Below, piece by piece: positions 63,770 through 64,000 of a DNA stretch of 64,000 bases. The DNA lies in assembly GCF_050436995.1 (NCBI RefSeq), contig NC_134745.1, forward strand, positions 7,936,001 to 8,000,000, written 5' to 3'. The notes under the pieces were generated by a model, which saw only the letters and a list, made by a program, of their open reading frames with translations, was not told the origin of the DNA and did no database searches. The number at the start of each line of letters is the position of its first letter. The stretch's first letter is position 1. A program made the translations under genes and the position numbers. This DNA comes from Anticarsia gemmatalis (Eukaryota > Arthropoda > Insecta > Lepidoptera > Erebidae).

Positions 63770-64000
63770 TTGGAAGTCTTACTAATGTTATTAATGCAAA
63801 AGTTTGGAAATGAGTCTGGGTGTATGTTTGTTACTCTTTCATGTCAAAATTATTGATCAGATATTGATAAAATTGGTACGCAGGCAGTTCATAACCTGGA
63901 ATAATCCAGGTAAAAAGTATCCTTTTATAAACCAAAGGATACTTTTTACCCCCGGAAATCAGTTCACACGGGCGAAATCACCTGTGTTTTATACCTTGTA
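63770..64000 (+). mobile_element. Truncated Helitron-like element running off the window end
   Basis: Has the layout of the lepidopteran ACTAATATTATAAATGC Helitron family in diverged form: CTTACTAATGTTATTAATGC, then GATAAAATTGGTACGCAGGC and TTCATAACCTGGAATAATCC, and TCACACGGGCGAAATCACC near the end. The expected CTAG terminus is not reached within the window. It contains a 17-bp perfect hairpin, 63909-63925 with 63934-63950. Confidence 0.55.

Noticed and set aside
1..64000. CRISPR arrays, operons, bacterial origins
   Set aside because: Intron-containing genes, poly(A) signals and Helitrons show eukaryotic nuclear DNA; no regular direct-repeat and spacer array is present.

Overview
This window looks like nuclear DNA from a moth or butterfly (Lepidoptera). 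It is AT-rich with long, sparse intergenic stretches and multi-exon genes with short GT-AG introns. It carries several copies of the non-autonomous Helitrons common in Lepidoptera (5' TC plus an ATACTAATATTATAA-like start, 3' GGGTCAGCTAG end), a 5S-rRNA-like SINE, and a gene for a repetitive secreted silk- or cuticle-type protein. I assembled the gene models by hand from splice sites, reading frames and recognisable domains; no expression data or homology search was available.

Layout. (1) 409-6002, minus: an 11-exon ZAD + 12-finger C2H2 zinc-finger protein of the grauzone-like type. (2) 8015-9545, plus: a two-exon Rca1/Emi1-type APC/C inhibitor with an F-box-like region, a C6HC zinc-binding region and an RL tail. 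It is head-to-head with gene 1, and a 900-bp Helitron lies in the shared upstream region. (3) 14420-18271, minus: a ten-exon acid sphingomyelinase (saposin B + metallophosphatase). A candidate non-coding first exon lies about 13.6 kb upstream, in a GC-rich patch near 31.9-32.5 kb. (4) 35522-37971, plus: a type II membrane protein with four LDL-receptor class A repeats. It resembles the stalk half of corin-like proteases but stops before any protease domain. (5) 38691-47640, plus: a 17-exon Ars2/Serrate gene (nuclear RNA processing, cap-binding-complex partner) with two different but related last exons. (6) 50493-55104, plus: a three-exon secreted repetitive protein of about 1,183 residues, with sixteen C-x4-C motifs and six GGFGG-P-x-G-x-LKP modules. 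It has a TATA box 52 bp before the start codon. The last 9 kb has no gene I can support and carries MITE-, SINE- and Helitron-like repeats.

The genes are unrelated housekeeping and structural loci and do not form one pathway. The points most worth following up are the duplicated Ars2 terminal exons, which would swap the C-terminal tail expected to contact the cap-binding complex; the unrecognised CX4C secreted protein; the protease-less corin-like LDLa protein; and several near-perfect hairpins.
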